The notes: generated from the letters alone by a model not told the origin. DNA of 64,000 nt from Beroe forskalii (GCA_011033025.1 WFMF01000053.1:558001-622000); one strand, 5' to 3'. Positions 39,564 to 51,609 are shown, counted from the first letter of the stretch. Numbers and translations are program-made.

Positions 39564-42047
39564 TTCTCTGACTGGAAGTCGAAGGAGGAAGAACTGGAGA
39601 AGCAGGAAAGGGTAAGATTTATGACTGTTTGTTGAATGGCAAATATATCACCAACCAAGATGCAAATTTTAGAATCATTCTCAGACGTTAAGAATAGTTT
39701 CCAATCTCGCACCATCCATGATATTGCTTTTTTGGTTGAAAATATCATAATTAACTTAGTTTCTTCCTCAGTTGGCGCCTTGGAACATTGATACCATCTG
39801 CAGAGATGGTTTCAGTAAGACTGTGAGTTGTCGTTGCTTTATTGCTTCCCTCAAACCTCAGTTTCTCCAAACCTAAGTTTTAGAATTTTAGATTTAGAAT
39901 TTCATCACATTAAGATGAAAAGAAGGCTTTTTATTCTAAAATTGTATGGGTGTCTCTGGATGGTCTTTATAATTCATCCTGCAGATATTTTGATACAGAA
40001 TGATGTGTTTCGTTACATGTAAATAATATGCCTTTTACAGACAGTAAACAAGATTGATAACAAGAAAGAAATGAGTGAAGAGGAACGCCTTGATCAGTCG
40101 GTGAGTTAATGTCCGTGATTGAGTTAGGTATGGGGCTAACCTCATCTATTCGGTGAATGGCAAGTGAGAGATTTCAAATAGTATTGACAGCACTGAAAAT
40201 ATTCTGATTTTTAAGTAATTATGGAACATTCACCACTGTTTCCAGCAACAATTCATGGACAAGTACAAGCAGGACATAGAGAAGTTCGGTTTCTTCAGCA
40301 ACTGGGACGACAGCAAAGAGTACCTGCTGGCTAACCCTCACCTGGCGTGTGAAGACACGGCCAACTACCTCACCTACTGGTGTGTCAACCTCCAAATGGA
40401 AGAGGTGAGGGTTACTAATATACTGGAGGGAGGGGTTAGGGTGAGGATTTGGTGATGGCTTGTGTTGAAATTAGCATGTTAGAAAACCCGGTATTTTGGT
40501 CAAATGTTTTACATTGTAGATGTAAGGTTTATTATTCGGTACAATGAGTTCAGGGATGTTGATCAAGGATTTTTATTTACTTTAGGAGTCATGTCATGGT
40601 GATATTACGGTATTGAAATGTACCTGCACACGATACGCGAATTTGGGGTGGGTGAAATGTCAAAATCGTGTACCCTGAATCTCCCGAAACACCAGTAACC
40701 CCCATCCCCTCTCCCCATTGCAGAAGAACGAGCTGATGAAGAGAGTAGCACATCAAACTATCGTCATGCAGTACATTCTGGAGCTGTCCAAAACGATGGA
40801 AGTCCCACCGATAGCTTGCGTCCACTCTTTCTTCACCAAAATTAAGGTCATTCTGATTAGCTTGCGTCCACTCATTCTTTACCAAGTTAGTTTTCATTCT
40901 GATTAGCTTGCGTCCACTCTTTCTTCACCAAGTAAGTTGTCATTCTGATTAGCTTGCGTCCACTCTTTCTTCACCTAGTTAGTAGTCATTCTGACTAGCT
41001 TGCCTCCACTCTTTATAGTTTTCATTCTGAATAGTTTGCGTCCACGTTTCAGAGTATCAAGTAATTGTTGTTTTATCTCACTTACCACTCTTTCTTCACC
41101 AAAATTAAGACATGCGATGCAAAGTACATGGAGGGTTTCCATTCTGAACTTACTGCATTCATTGGAAGAATAGAGACACGAGCCAAGGAGAAGACTGACA
41201 AGTTGATGAAAGAGATAGGTCAGTCTAACAATTTGATGATGGTTTCGGGAATTATCACACCATTCAATTGTTTTTTGCACATGAAACCCACCAGTAAGAT
41301 GTCCAGAGCATGCCACTTGATGCCGGTGACTTTTACAACAACCTATAAATCATCAGATAGAAGAGGAAGAACGAGAAAAGCGCCTTGGACCTGGAGGACT
41401 CGACCCACAGGAAGTGTTTGAGGAACTGCCCCAAGTAAGTTTTACTGAAATCCTGTGCGCTCGGGGATTCCGGGATTAAACATAATTTCAATTACTAGAA
41501 GGGGATCCTAATTCCGAGGGAATTTTCAAAATTCTGGTCTGTATAATAACTTGATAGTGTATCTTTGGTGGTCCAACCGGTCGAGACTTTTATTAGTTAG
41601 CAGTAACTCTTGGAAATTTGCACGTTATTACAGTTTCATCCATCTGGGGAATCGAGGCTAATTTCAAGATTAATAGCCTCTTTCACATATTACGTAATCA
41701 ATTTTTGGCCAATTTCCCCCTCCCCCTCGTAATCATTTGGAAACCCCCTCCCTCCCCCTAGGTGATTACGTAATATGTGAACGATCCCTAATAAAGTTCA
41801 CTCATTCATTTCTCCCGATATAATTTAACAACCCTCTCCCCAAGAACTGCAGAACTGTTTCGAGACCCAGGACATTGGAATGTTGCAGGAAGTGCTTACT
41901 CAGATGCCCCCAGACGAGGCTCAGATCTGGCTTAAGAAGTGTATTGACTCTGGGCTGTGGGTGCCCGGGCCTAATGATGACGACGAAACTCAGCCTCCGG
42001 GTGACACCCCTGCTCAGCCACCAGCTGACCCCAATCAATGTGAGTAA
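39564..42047 (+). CDS. CDC37: Hsp90 co-chaperone Cdc37, N-terminal exons not found
   Basis: Eight exons: 39564-39611, 39772-39822, 40041-40100, 40246-40404, 40724-40846, 41110-41218, 41361-41434 and 41853 to TAA 42045-42047. Phases agree throughout. Hallmarks matching Cdc37 are APWNIDTICRDGFSKT, WDDSKEYLLANPHLACEDTA, VAHQTIVMQYILELSK, FFTKIKTCDAKYMEGF, EEEEREKRLGPGGLDP and KKCIDSGLWVPGP. Cdc37 loads protein kinases onto Hsp90 in the cytosol. The visible part corresponds to roughly the C-terminal three quarters (about 280 residues). The conserved first exons, which carry the kinase-contacting N-terminus, were not seen between 37.1 and 39.5 kb. The last exon may instead splice at 42040 (gtgagt), which would create a split TGA. 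Intron 40847-41109 is made of copies of the neighbouring exon end. Confidence 0.92.
40847..41109 (+). repeat. Cdc37 intron built from exon-derived tandem units
   Basis: Units of about 55-60 bases with TTAGCTTGCGTCCACTCTTT and TTCATTCTGA repeat four to five times. TAGCTTGCGTCCACTCTTTC itself is exon sequence at 40812-40831. A 25-bp direct repeat beginning CCACTCTTTCTTCACC occurs at 40822-40846 (exon end) and 41085-41109 (just before the next exon). Confidence 0.85.
41676..41795. mobile_element. Short MITE in a Cdc37 intron
   Basis: The ends are TTCACATATTACGTAATCA and TGATTACGTAATATGTGAACG. A longer relative is at 43427-43852. Confidence 0.75.
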
Positions 42048-42645
42048 AAGAGCCACCTTCTGGGATCATTGAACTACTCGCATTCACATCATTTATTTCA
42101 AGCATCGAAATCTCTGAGCAAAATTATTGAATCTAATTTTCAGGAACATTTAATCTGCATTATAATCGGCTAATTTGAGAAAGAATTAAGTTTATATCTT
42201 TGAAAGTTCTCTCAGTTTGTTAAATTTTGAACTTGATGAAGATCTTTCAGGAAATCGGATGAGTGGTGACGAGCCTCTTTCTTCTTGGTCCTCCTATTGC
42301 TCTATCACGTGATCTACTGCCCCTCCTATTCTCTATTCTCAAACCTCATTGTCTTATCTCAAGCATATCTCGTTTCTGCAATTGCCCTGAAGGGAAATAT
42401 CAAAACAGAGCAGTGCTCGAAATGTTTTATTGATTTCTTGATATTTGGAAGTTTATTTATTTTATATGTTAAACCATCTAACTGATCTCATTTTCCAAAC
42501 ACTCTTTTGCTGCAATTCCCAATATATTAGAATATTGATAGATATAATGCTTTTGTAGAAAACAATTTCACGAAATTCATTTTTATTCTTTGAATACTTC
42601 GCATTTTATTAATAGAGAATTCTGGTTACAATATGTACCCCATGA

Positions 42646-43085
42646 AATTGTAAGGCCGGTTGAGTGACTTTTTGTACCTCAGATCCTGCCTGGCGTTTTC
42701 CGAAAGTCTCTTTCGAACCATCAACCACCCGGATGGTTGATGGTCACTCAGCCGGTCTTACAATATATGGAAGACCTTTCTAAACCCGGGTGTTTCAACC
42801 CGAAACTGGCAGTTTTGGGTCTTGATGGTGTACAACATTGATCAGTTCCGGACCGAAAGTGCTGCGCACATATTTTAACAATTTCACCCATTTTTTGTCC
42901 ATCCAAGCGACCCTACCGCTGACGCTTGCGTCAGCGGGTCAAACATCGTACAACATGAACAAACCATTTGAGGAGCCGTCACATATTGATCATTCACAGA
43001 TGGTTTTATGAGCGAAATGGTTAAAATTTGCACGCAGCCCTTTCGGTCCGAACTGATTTTTGTTGTACCCACTGATGGTTCGAGG
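42646..43085. repeat. Two adjacent inverted-repeat elements
   Basis: The first is 42646-42668 with 42742-42763 (AAGGCCGGTTGAGTGAC and its partner), enclosing a CCATCAACC hairpin. The second is 42815-42860 with 43031-43080 (TGTACAACATTGATCAGTTC and its partner). Both are non-coding. Confidence 0.65.
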
Positions 43086-43426
43086 CCAAAACGGCCATTT
43101 TAATTTTGCCAAACCACAAGTCCACAAACCCCGCGCACTTGAATCTTGTTAATTGCGCGCGCCTTTATTATATTCGCGCGCGCTTCAGTTGCGCGAAAAT
43201 ATACTCCAAAACGTCTCAGCGTATTCCAAAAAATACGCAACGACCAGCCGAAAGTTGACAGTCATTTCATATGACGATTTTCTATTTTTATCAAAATCTC
43301 AAATAGTAAATTCAAACCACAAGATTCAAATAAAAACAGTATCGATAGTCAAGGTAATATTCAGGGAACATAACCCTCTATGCCGAAACAACGCTTCCAT
43401 GGAAATTCTTAATCCCTGCCTAATCA

Positions 43427-43852
43427 GAGATCGTTCACACATTACGTAATCATCGAGGGGGAGGGGCTGTTTCAAATGATCACGTCTGATTACGGGGAGG
43501 GAGATAGGGTTTCAGTGGTTGATAACGTAATCAGAGTATCCGATTTTCGGCAAATTTTTTGAAAATTTTCCCCAAATTCTCGGTATTCTTTGGCAAAATT
43601 TCCAGAAACCGACTCAAAAACAACATTTTTCAGGAATATTTTTCAAAACTTTCCTCTATATTTTCATCAAAATTTTCCAGAAGTTGAATTGAATAATTAA
43701 TATTCTTCATTGTGTACTCAAGTAGGTGGGGGAGGGAATGAGCCATGATTACGTTATTTTCTCTTCTTTGGGCTTTGATTACGAGGAAGAGGGAGGGGGT
43801 TTTTAATGGCCAAAAATTGATTGAGTAATATGTGAACGTCGAACGATCCTTA
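43427..43852. mobile_element. MITE with GATCGTTCACA-type ends
   Basis: The left end GATCGTTCACACATTACGTA pairs with the right end ATATGTGAACGTCGAACGAT. It is the same family as 41676-41795. The interior is AT-rich and non-coding. Confidence 0.7.
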
Positions 43853-43859
43853 CTTCTAC

Positions 43860-46100
43860 CGGAACAATTGAAAGAAACTTCTCGCAGTTGATCAGTAAAA
43901 AGGGGGAATATTTGAATTATTTATTATCAGTGTAACAGCGGGATACAATTTGTACAAATATGAAATTAATCGACGGAAAATAGAGCAAATACCACAGACT
44001 ATGTATGTTCCAGTTAAAATCAATATAACACGAGCTAGCACACGAAAGTTGCCATCATTAACATTTCCGTCATTCGTGACATACGGAGAGAACACGATTT
44101 TTATAGATTCTTGGCAAAATGGTACATTGAAGCAGTTCGTACACATAACACTGAAAATACATCCCATAATGGCATTAATTTCTCATGTTTGACGAATCAA
44201 TATCACTGATATATATCCCAAAACAGACAATTGTGAACGAAGAAGTTATTTTACATCAACCCATCAATGCGTAAACATAAGTTTTAAAAGTGTATTAATA
44301 GGTGTTCAAATCATAAATTGGGAAAAGCTGAATACAATGTACTTTCTCATATAAAAGCGGTCACGGTCGTAAAAGGGCTGAGCAACTGAACTTCAGATCA
44401 GTTTAGAGCAATTATACCAGGAAAAGAAAATCTGATCTTCTCAGTGTCTCAAAAGATCATGTTTTTTGATCAGAGCTTTTCTGATAAGAAGCCCAGCGAA
44501 CAACCGAGAGCTGCATCATATACAATAAGACAAATATATTTTCTGTCACATCTCTAATTGATAGACTGATATATGTGCCAGAGTAGTGTGTGGACTCAGG
44601 TAATACGCACACAATCCACGCAGTCGAGAGCTAGAGGAAGTAGTCGGGTTGTGGTTTCTTGCAAGGTACTCCCCTAGATTCCTGGAATGGTCAAAATATT
44701 AGCAAACTTTGATGAACCATCCGAGAGAAGAAAAAAGTACAAGCAGCAAACGTGGATACTGATTAGGGTATCACTTTTTCGATTTTATCTTTATCTGGTT
44801 ATTCCGGTCATACCAAATTACCAGGTAGTAAGTGAAGGTGACAGCCTGTCACCTTCACTCGAGTACGAAAATGGTTATTATTAATTTTGTACATAGCAAT
44901 TGTGTTGTGTAGTATTTACCTAAAATTGGCAACGCTTTTGCTGTTATAGTGGACTATTCATTGCAATAAACATGAAACATGAGAAATCCTTCAGCATACC
45001 TACAAAGGTAATAGGAAAGAAATCAAGCCTGCCGGAGTTACCAGATATTGCATTAAATGCTGTTACTGATATGGCTTTGGTGTATTTCGAGTAGATTCAG
45101 TGTATAAATAGAATTCAAGTGCAGTGTACATATTGTGTCAACTTTACATACACTGCACTGTACATACTGTACACTATATGAAATAAGTAGCTAATAAGAG
45201 ATTAGTCAAAAACCAAAGCAGTTGTCATGCCAAAGTTAATAAACTTAAACAGTTTGCATATAATTTATCATAATATGCACACGTCATAGGTATGTCCATA
45301 TTTCACCTAACTACTCCAATGTACTTTGGTATTACACCATGAAATACCAGCGAAAAGTTACTGATCTTCTCATAACTACTGCGTTGCTTCTAATTCTTTT
45401 GTACGTGTTGATAAAATATTATTTTGTATTTGAAAGTAAATGAAAAGTATTATAGAAAATGATTGCATACCATGAAAACATAATCTGTGAAGAGTGCATG
45501 CATTGATATACACTACAAATCTACAAGATTACTCAATCGATGTTTATTAAAATACCCCCTGGACTACTTAATCACAACTCACAATGCTTCCAAGTCAATG
45601 GTGCTCATAAAGATATATGTAAGGACTCTTTTAACACAAAAGTCAGAGTATGACCGGATTTTGATGAGAAATACACTAAACAAGGAATTTCCAGTCCCAC
45701 TATGGCACTATCATACACCAGATGTAACAAATGATTTATCTAAGGAACGTAACAACGTACTTTTGATACAATTAATAAACCAACTTGAGAACTCACCGTG
45801 GGGGCTGCTTCAAATATCGTGAATTCCTTCTGGAGATTCTCATCCAACTCCAATATGGCTGCAACATTCCCACACCTAGCAGGGGTAGTGAGTCGTTATG
45901 CAGATCGAACTTGTAGGCTATCCTTATAAAACTGTATCCTAGTGGACTTGAAAATGTGGTTTTCATATTCATGCATTAGTAATGTATTTAAGAAACATAG
46001 AGAGTCGTTACTTGAAAAAGATTTTATTAGATCTATGTTAAAATTGCCAGCAATCACAGACTTAGTCTTATTTTTTCAATATTTTCTAATGTTTAATCAA
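43860..46100. other. AT-rich stretch, no gene recognised
   Basis: Apart from the hairpin at 44830 nothing stands out. A plus-strand open frame near 45487-45822 has no ATG start, splice support or recognised similarity. Confidence 0.45.
44830..44858. repeat. Perfect 14-bp hairpin
   Basis: AGTGAAGGTGACAG, one C, then the exact complement. It sits in otherwise featureless sequence. Confidence 0.85.
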
Positions 46101-46129
46101 GTTTACTTATGAAATTAACCACATCTACA

Positions 46130-46515
46130 CTAGTTTTCTTACAATGTCGATGTATTCCAGTTATTGTGGTAGAAAACTTGCCCCTAGTGTAGCCTTTATC
46201 TTTTATCAATATGGAACAGATATCATAGGTATTGTTGCTTCCTGAGCAACTCGGTATTTCTATAATATCAAACCGTTCATTAACATAGATAATAACGCCA
46301 CCAAATAGTATAGTATAACTGATAACGAAGAATTTATTTTATCCAGTAATGGGGAACATTTTGTCAAGAATTTTCTTGTCAACGCTTTTGCTTTCTAAGT
46401 GACATACGGTGATAATATTGACATCAAACGCTAAATCAATAGAGTTATGCCATGTTAAGAAATTGTCAAAGTTTGATGACATTCCTCTAATATTCAAACT
46501 TTTAATATTCAAAGT
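46130..46515 (-). pseudogene. Decayed LINE endonuclease fragment
   Basis: On the minus strand SLNIRGMSSNFDNFLTW is followed by DVNIITVCHLES and, past a stop, by FGGVIIYVNERFDI. This matches the order of apurinic-type endonuclease motifs (N at the start, the usual I-x-L-T-E-T region, then GGV-x-x-Y). It is broken by at least one stop and is unrelated in detail to the LINE at 8.4-13 kb. Confidence 0.5.
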
Positions 46516-46825
46516 GTATTTTGTGTACCTGTATTTTCCACACCATAGTAATCAAACGAGTCGATACAATTATTGAGAAGTCTTGGGGCAATTGGGACAA
46601 ATGGGACAATTGGGATTTGGGACACACGAAACAAAAAAAAGTGTCTCAAAAAGTGAATTGGGACAGGCTTACCTTCCAAAATGGAAAAATGTCACAGTTG
46701 CACAGAATCAAAATGTCACACTTGGCTGAGCGGAGCTACTTTCAGTTATTCAAGAAGAAATCCCCCCTGTCAGCAGCATTCGAACTCTCATTGTTCAGAC
46801 TTTTGGTGGAATCATTTAAGAGTTA

Positions 46826-47040
46826 AGACCAGCAGGGGTCTGGGGGCGGCAGCCCCCAGGAGCCAGACATTAATGTAAACAAATTAAATTGTCATCTCTT
46901 TAGGATTTTTAGATTTTTACCCCAAATGTACAATGTTAAACTCACCGACATTAGAAGTCATTCGACTTAAGTCATATCAGTAAAATAAAGGAAAAAACCA
47001 GCAGGGGTCTAGGGGCGGCAGTAGGGCCTAAAAGATTTAA
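46826..47040 (+). repeat. CCAGCAGGGGTCTGGGGGCG repeat, two copies
   Basis: GACCAGCAGGGGTCTGGGGG lies at about 46827 and a close copy at about 46997. This word often marks the edge of a dispersed repeat, but no element was delimited. Confidence 0.45.
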
Positions 47041-47121
47041 AGAACATGCCAGCATGATGCTGGGAATTCAATTTGTAAATTTAAGTTTTTTACAGAAGCA
47101 GAATCTGACGCCCCTCCCAAC

Positions 47122-47457
47122 CTTTCATACCTCTTCAAATTTCTGATATCAGCCATTGTCTTCTCCCTCTCCTTGTCCAGCTTTTCAAGGTGATCTTCTA
47201 AGTTCTTAAGCGTGGAATCATAGTTATGCTGGGCCACATGGTCTCTGCATGACTCACATATGTTAAACTCAAATTATTTTTGCGTGCGTGCGTGTTCAAT
47301 ATAACTGATATACTTGCAATGTAAGTGCAGGGATGCACGATGAAGAATTGTAAAATGTTAACTGTTTAAATGGTTCAAGTATTAGTATTTGGTCGATTTT
47401 CGTTACCTGGCATTGAGTAATATGGTCAAATAGCATTCTGTTCTCGTTTTCGGCCAT
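47122..47457 (-). CDS. Possible two-exon 5' end of a small coiled-coil protein
   Basis: Exon 47407-47457 reads MAENENRMLFDHITQCQ and ends CAG|gtaacg. Exon 47122-47267 follows in phase 0 after an AG acceptor with a weak pyrimidine tract. It encodes FNICESCRDHVAQHN and then a charged helix (LEDHLEKLDKEREKTMADI), probably a coiled coil, and may end AAAG|gttggg. Later exons were not found. No family is recognised. It lies downstream of the minus-strand FEN-like gene, same strand. Confidence 0.4.
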
Positions 47458-47459
47458 AC

Positions 47460-48300
47460 TTGATCCTGACCACGGGAAAAAAGGTGTCACAATGATATTC
47501 ATAACAGCTCTTGAATTTCTATAATGTCATATGTCTATATGTATCTATTAATGTCAATACATGAAAATGTAAGCACAATTCGATGATCGTGAGAGAATCA
47601 ACAAGCGGCTTCATCAATTCAATAACAGGATTGGAGTGAAAAGCAGAGAAATACAGAAGTATATTACACTACTAAGGGTATCATTGTATATATACAATAA
47701 GTTTGCTGCCATTCATTTCAATAACTAGAATATTTCAAAATACCTATCAACTACTTTCCAATGAGAAACGTCAAACGCAAATAGTGTTAAAGTGACCACT
47801 TATTTTTACAAAATTCTGAATAAACATAACCGAATTTACACAACAACTTGAAAAACTTGGATTCTACTTTATCTTAATAACAATTTACAATGTATTTACA
47901 TTTGAAAGCTTAAAGAACCATTAATAAATTATTAATATAACCGTCAAATAATCTTGATGTAATTTGATTAATAACAGACTTCATTCATGAAACTGACGTG
48001 ATTTACTGGAGTCAATACTAACAGCAGTCTACGTAAAACATGCCAAATCATTTTATAATTATTCACAAAATAAATAATAGGTCAAAGTATAAAGAAGCAT
48101 TATTGTTAAATATTAGCAAGTATATATTGTTAATGCAACGTCATGAGATATAAAATTAATACAGATGATCAAATGAATTTTTTAAATATGGAACTGTATC
48201 TTAATAACATTTTGCGACTGAAAATTCAACAAAATAAATTATTCAAAACATTATTCGAAATACGTCAGCTGTGCAATAACAAATGACAATTAATTTGTAT
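47460..48300. other. AT-rich stretch, no gene recognised
   Basis: About 75 percent A+T by eye. It probably includes the 3' untranslated and intergenic region of the minus-strand gene ending at 48312. Confidence 0.5.
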
Positions 48301-48311
48301 ATGCAAATAAT

Positions 48312-50355
48312 TCACTTGCAAGAACATTTACAACCTTTTGTGCACCCAGGTGATGTGTCCTTGGAGCAGCCGCACCGAGAGGAGCAAGACAACCTACAGC
48401 TGCAAAACTTGGTTAGTTTGGAGAATATCTGCTGGTCTTCAAGAAGTCTTGCAGTCCAAACATGAGCGTAAACTTGTCCATTACGCACCCATCCATGACT
48501 CGTCATCAAATCATAGTCCAGAATTGGATTGGTGGCAGATCCCCAAACATGAACAGCGATGAAGACCGATTTTAAGGCTTGGCAGACAGCCGCCCCAGGA
48601 GAAGGTGGTAAACTTCTCAGTGTTTTTGTCTTCTTACGCATTAGCACTTGAAACCGGCCTTTGGCAAGACCTAAAGTAGGGTCCACTCCATACCCTTTCA
48701 ACGTGAAAGTTACAAGATTCATCAGGTCAGAAAAACTGTAAGAACCTTCAGCAATCCGCTGAAATTGGTCTTTAACTGATGAGTCCTGCTGAAACAATTT
48801 GAACCAAGCAACTTTCCCAATATCATAAAAGTAAGGCGTGTAATCGCATCCTGTAAATGCGTACCACACCAAGAAACCTTTACAGTATTGGAGACCGATA
48901 GCTTTAGCAATTTTGGTCAGATCAAAATAGGAACGTTTGCCAGCTGCTCTAAATACCGCATTAAGTGATATTTAAGGACACATTCGAACAAGCTCACAAC
49001 AGTGTCCGACCAGTATAGCCACCACGTCAGTATCACCGGTAGCCACAGTCACCGATGAATGCCCTAACCTGAGAGCCTCCTGTACGAAAATTACTATCCT
49101 GTAGTCTGCCTCGAAATGGTTGCAGTCCATCCCGAGTGTTTTTTCGTTGAAAGTGATGGCAACTCTGTGGAGAGGTCCATTTTGTAGTTTGTTGAACAAG
49201 TAGGGTACTAATAGCTTGTAAAATTCCTCCTTGTTGTGTCTGTTCCTCATGAAGTTGGCCTGGATGTCAGTGGGGACAGTCATGTTAGCTGTCACATGCA
49301 ATTGAGTACCAGCATCTTTGCGCTGCTTCATAGGATTGGCTGCGTCGTATCTGTCAGTTACCACAAACAGAGTGTTTGCTCGAGACGTCTGTGCTATTCT
49401 CAGCAGTTCAGCAGACATTTTCTCAAAAAGGTGACTTAGCGACTTCCCCTTGCTGGATGATGACATGTAGTGAACGACATGACTGAGATCCACCACAACA
49501 ACAGAAGATTGGAGGTTTACTGCTCCAACGTCTCCCAGTTTCTTCATGGTTGGAAGCAGAGAAGATTTTGACCCCTCGTAGGGAGCACCATCTTTGCAGA
49601 AAACTGCCGGAGTATTGTTGGGCTCAAATTCTAGTGCGTCTATGATGGCTGTCTCCCGTCCGTCTCCGGCAAGTTGCAGTTCGCGGACCAACTTAAGATC
49701 AGCTGCCGTTTCTGCTCGTCGTTCTTTATCTCGCTCAGTGCCCACTGTGGACGGGATCGTCAACGAGTTCTTGTGCAGCACCGCACTTATTGGAGTTCCT
49801 CGATTTACAATTCGCTCCTCCAAATACTCTCTGAACTGGTTATCGCCGATATCTTCGAGTGATCGCACGGACAGGCCAACTGCTTCGGCGTTTCCCATCT
49901 CCTCTCCACTATTAACCAGGCAAAGCTTTTTCTTCTCGGTTGCGAAAGGATTTAACACGCTATTTAACTTTGCCTTCAAACGGTGGCAGTTTTGAAGAAA
50001 GGTTTTCTGGAAACTTGGCCTATCTTCGTGGTGTCGAAGTTCGTTTTGTGGAAGAACTTCTTCCTCTTCCTCCAATACTCTTGCGAGCTCCGGGAGTGCC
50101 ACACTCCATTTTAGCAGGTCATCTTTTTTGTTCTCGTTTAGGAAGAGAAGGCCTCCACTCATACTTTTGATGATATCGTTATATTGCTCGTGAGCTTGAT
50201 CCAGTCCCATGGAAGAGTTTGGTCTCATACTCTTGGAAACGGTAAAGAACTCACTCAGCTCTGCATAAATGTCTGGTTTTTGCTCCTTTAAAACAAGAAG
50301 ATCCGCGAGATGAACAGGCACCCATCGCGCATAGTTATGGTGGTCCATAGCAAAA
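48312..50355 (-). pseudogene. FEN1-like C-terminal block with one in-frame stop
   Basis: The frame from FAMDHHNYARWVPVHL (50354) runs to the stop at 48312-48314 with a single TAA at 48972-48974. Translation resumes in the same frame as NAVFRAAGKRSYFDLTKIAK and TGCDYTPYFYDIGK. The FEN/XPG-type acidic residues sit in VVVVDLSHVV (near 49490), VVTDRYDAAN (near 49345), FEADYRIVIF (near 49110), TGDTDVVAIL (near 49035) and GCDYT (near 48845). The GCDYT segment matches the helix-hairpin approach seen in FEN1 (GSDY). The tail has CSCRLSCSSRCGCSK and CTKGCKCSC. The upstream end abuts GC-hairpin copy 6. The stop removes GCDYT and the tail, so this copy is probably inactive unless the stop is a sequence error. 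Confidence 0.72.
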
Positions 50356-50400
50356 CAAGAATTGCGCCCGTTACCCATTTGCGGGCGCTTAATTTCCCTC
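50356..50400 (-). repeat. GC-hairpin element, copy 6, abutting coding sequence
   Basis: On the minus strand GAGGGAAATTAAG is followed by a GCGCCCG...CGGGCGC stem and AATTCTTG, directly followed by TTTTGCTATGGACC (coding FAMDH). The stem is a third covarying variant. Confidence 0.75.
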
Positions 50401-51450
50401 CCCCGAGCTTGAAGAAAATATTAATAGAAACGCGCAATTCTAAATGCATGTGGGACATGGGCAGCTTCGATCCACGTTGATGAGCTTTTTAACAACGCAA
50501 TTGAATTACTTCACGAAGTTATTTATTTCATAAACTCCGTAGTTTGCCATGGTTTTCACGCAAGCAACTATTACTATAGCATTGATGATTCAATTTCATG
50601 TCGACGGACGTTGCCCACGTCTATTTCTTCTGACTGGATGGCTATCAAAAGTGACGTCCAAATGTGGAACGTTGCGCCGCGCACGTGGGTAGGGTAACAT
50701 CCTACGAATTTCATGATATACAATTTCATGATACAGTAATTTGTTTTCCACCATAAATTGTTCAAAATTGCTAGAATTTCAAACATTGGTAAAGTGTTGA
50801 CTCGGCGCTTGAATTTTCGCTGAAATTTGATTGGCTAACTAAAGCTTAACATGAGCGCGCCACGCATGATGTTGAGCCGCAGCGCCGCGCACAAAACTGT
50901 TCGATATGTACATCCATCCTGATCTTGCGGAGTGAATTGCGCGCAACTGCGCGCGCAATTAAGGTGCTACGCGACTCCACCTGATGGTACCATTGTTGAC
51001 GAAATCTCCCTCAAATATGTGGACATCTCCCTCAAATTTGTGGACATCTCCCTCAAATTTTGTGGACATATCTCCCTCGGACTTTCCGGGCACTTTCCAG
51101 AAATTACAGTAGTTGTATTGCAAATCTGGACCTGCTATGCACATATCCTATTTCTCACCTTCCCAAACACGATCTCTGCTAACCCTCTCATTTGCCTTTT
51201 TGTATTCACAAAAAGGCCAATGGGGAGGGAAAAAATACTTGCAGGTGGATGCAAGTACTGCACGGAATAGCTCTAACTTTCTTTCGCGAACAGACCTGCA
51301 GAAAAGGGATTGGGGGTTAGGATTAGGGATTTGATCGGGGTTAGTGTAAATTAGTGGGGTCTTAAGCTTAGGGTTACGGTAAGGTTGCGGTCTGGAAAAT
51401 TGACGAATTCAGCCTAAAAACCTAGTTTGCAGAGTTCTAAGTCATTACTA
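50400..51450. other. Disrupted region replacing an expected exon
   Basis: It holds GC-hairpin copy 6 at its edge and the 50980-51250 repeat. A second GCGCAATTCT word is at about 50434. No exon encoding the missing family segment was found. Confidence 0.5.
50980..51250 (-). repeat. Dispersed repeat with GAGGGAGAT minisatellite (copy B)
   Basis: It is the reverse complement of 13100-13345, including GACGAAATCTCCCTCAAA units and the AAAAAGGC palindromic block. Confidence 0.75.
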
Positions 51451-51451
51451 C

Positions 51452-51609
51452 CTGACAAACAAGAGTATCGTGAGCTGGAGGTTCAGGATCATGTTCCAGT
51501 AGAAGAAGTTGTCATTCTCGTTGCACCGCTCTTTCAGCCACTCATTGAAGTTTATTTCAGAGTCGCGGTAGCTGTCCATGATCATAGAGTGTAATACTAC
51601 TGCTATTAT
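51452..51609 (-). CDS. Seventh exon of the FEN-like gene
   Basis: 52 codons plus two bases, acceptor acttcag, donor CAG|gtagta. It encodes VLHSMIMDSYRDSEINFNEW then FFYWNMILNLQLTILLFV. The expected following segment, leading to the FAMDHHNYARW motif, is missing between 50.4 and 51.4 kb. Confidence 0.68.

Noticed and set aside
40849..40906. Reading the Cdc37 exon on through the repeats (to the stop at 40906)
   Set aside because: It would truncate Cdc37 before the conserved TCDAKYMEG segment; splicing at 40846 keeps the family sequence.
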